Made by a program: the position numbers and the translations under genes. The notes under the pieces are model-generated. The model was given only the letters and a program-made list of their open reading frames with translations. It did no database searches and had not been told where the DNA came from. 64,000 bases of DNA from Prescottella equi (lineage in GTDB: Bacteria > Actinomycetota > Actinomycetes > Mycobacteriales > Mycobacteriaceae), in contig NZ_LWTX01000002.1 of NCBI RefSeq assembly GCF_002094305.1, positions 310,001 through 374,000 on the forward strand. The letters run 5' to 3'. Position 1 is the first letter of the stretch, and each line of letters begins with the position of its first letter. This document shows positions 63,304 to 64,000 of the stretch, one piece after another.

Positions 63304-64000
63304 TTCCAAGGCAATTCCTTCCAATCGGCGGATACCCGCGCGGTCCAGTCGGGGTCGCGGCGGTCGAGGAAGGCGCGCACGCCCTCCGCTGCGTCCGCGG
63401 TGCCCATGACCCGGTGGTGCAGTTCGGTCTCGTATCCGGCCACCTCGCGGGGCGCGAAACCCTCTCGTGCGCTGTCCCACAGCAGTCGCTTGCTCAGCGC
63501 CGCCGACATCGGTGCGACGTTGGTCGCGATGTCCCGCGCCGTGGCGAGCGCGGCGGGCAGAACCTGGCCGGCGGGCAGCGACCGGCTCGCGAGCCCCAGC
63601 CGGACCGCCTCGGGGCCGTCGAAGGTGCGCCCGGTGAGCAGGACGTCCGCGGCCACCGCCAAGCCGGCGACGCGCGCGACCGTCCAGTGCGACATCATGT
63701 CGGGCACGACACCGCGCCGCACCTGCGGGATCGCATACTTCGCGTCGTCGGCGACGATGCGGATGTCGGCCTGCATCGCGAGAGTGAGGCCGATCCCGAT
63801 CGCGTGCCCGTTGACGGCCGCGATCACCGGTTTGCGGATCTCGAACGCGGCCGGGTCCACCGGGGACGCGGAGAAGCCGCTGTCGGTCGGGGAGGCGAAC
63901 GTCTCGCCCTCCGCAGTGAGATCGGCACCCGCGCAGAAAGCCGGCGGGGTGCCGGTGAGGACGACCGCGCGGACCGCATCGTCGGCGTCGAGTTCGCCGT
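63300..64000 (-). CDS. Enoyl-CoA hydratase/isomerase family protein, 5' end outside window
   Basis: About 230 C-terminal residues of a crotonase. The oxyanion region AFCAGADLT and [31 protein letters not shown] are clear. As in EchA6, the classical Glu positions are changed: Thr in GIGLTL and Gln in IPQVRRG. It may therefore be a non-hydratase crotonase or use other acidic residues. It is translationally coupled to the SDR after it. The start lies beyond the right edge. Confidence 0.9.
   Translation of the reverse strand, partial: GELDADDAVRAVVLTGTPPAFCAGADLTAEGETFASPTDSGFSASPVDPAAFEIRKPVIAAVNGHAIGIGLTLAMQADIRIVADDAKYAIPQVRRGVVPDMMSHWTVARVAGLAVAADVLLTGRTFDGPEAVRLGLASRSLPAGQVLPAALATARDIATNVAPMSAALSKRLLWDSAREGFAPREVAGYETELHHRVMGTADAAEGVRAFLDRRDPDWTARVSADWKELPWK

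Overview
The window is about 64 kb of gapless, very GC-rich chromosome from a mycolic-acid actinobacterium, most likely Rhodococcus sensu lato (R. equi / Prescottella-like). Four things point there: a DypB-encapsulin pair close to the R. jostii one, a secreted GH5 endoglycoceramidase of the R. equi type, a block matching the Mycobacterium tuberculosis Rv0905-Rv0910 neighbourhood (EchA6, Rv0906-like hydrolase, CtpE, Rv0909-like antitoxin), and LigD with the mycobacterial domain order. Coding density is high. Many genes start with GTG, and several neighbours overlap by ATGA or GTGA. One tRNA (Arg, CCT) is visible. No rRNA, CRISPR array, insertion sequence or phage module was seen.

Layout. 1-8 kb: the 3' end of a flavohemoprotein-type reductase, a three-hairpin element, the dypB-encapsulin operon, an iron-box-like promoter before a small gene, an M23 peptidase, tRNA-Arg, an orphan lower-GC PD-(D/E)XK nuclease next to the tRNA, a MaoC protein and small hypotheticals, two of which are convergent paralogues. 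8-15 kb: MerR/HspR-like regulator, LigD, an amino-acid-type binding lipoprotein, an acyl-CoA dehydrogenase divergent from a TetR, and the endoglycoceramidase. 15.4-25.5 kb: a ten-gene divergent catabolic regulon around an AraC regulator (quinone oxidoreductase, TauD-like dioxygenase, BKACE, hydrolase, acyl-CoA ligase on one side; CMD protein, MFS permease and a two-subunit 3-oxoacid CoA-transferase on the other). 25.5-39.3 kb: a VWA/binding-protein fusion, an Rv0910-like protein, an acetate-type symporter operon with a GlxR-like site, a D-aminoacylase, a Rieske protein, and a second symporter in an operon with a LytS/LytTR sensor pair whose regulator gene is frameshifted.

39.3-50.5 kb: the Rv0905-0910-like block, interrupted by a thioesterase, a gamma-butyrolactone-receptor-like TetR and a GH3 glycosidase, followed by a flavin monooxygenase and a DUF1254 protein. 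50.5-57.9 kb: a cupin, a type-II lumazine synthase, a DUF222-HNH gene with an apparent LexA box in a leaderless promoter, a TetR/ZapE divergent pair, a PadR-MFS drug-efflux operon under a perfect 28-bp palindrome, and an aldo/keto reductase. 58-64 kb: a methyltransferase, a KstD-like flavoprotein, a tandem pair of SDR genes sharing a 332-bp block of about 99% identity, a third SDR and the start of a crotonase cluster.

The most coherent possibly undescribed system is the 15.4-25.5 kb regulon. BKACE chemistry would release acetoacetate plus an acyl-CoA, and the co-regulated CoA-transferase would recover the acetoacetate. The substrate cannot be read from sequence. Strong secondary signals are the LexA box, the split Rv0909/Rv0910-type pair, the iron-box gene beside the encapsulin operon and the SDR gene-conversion tract.
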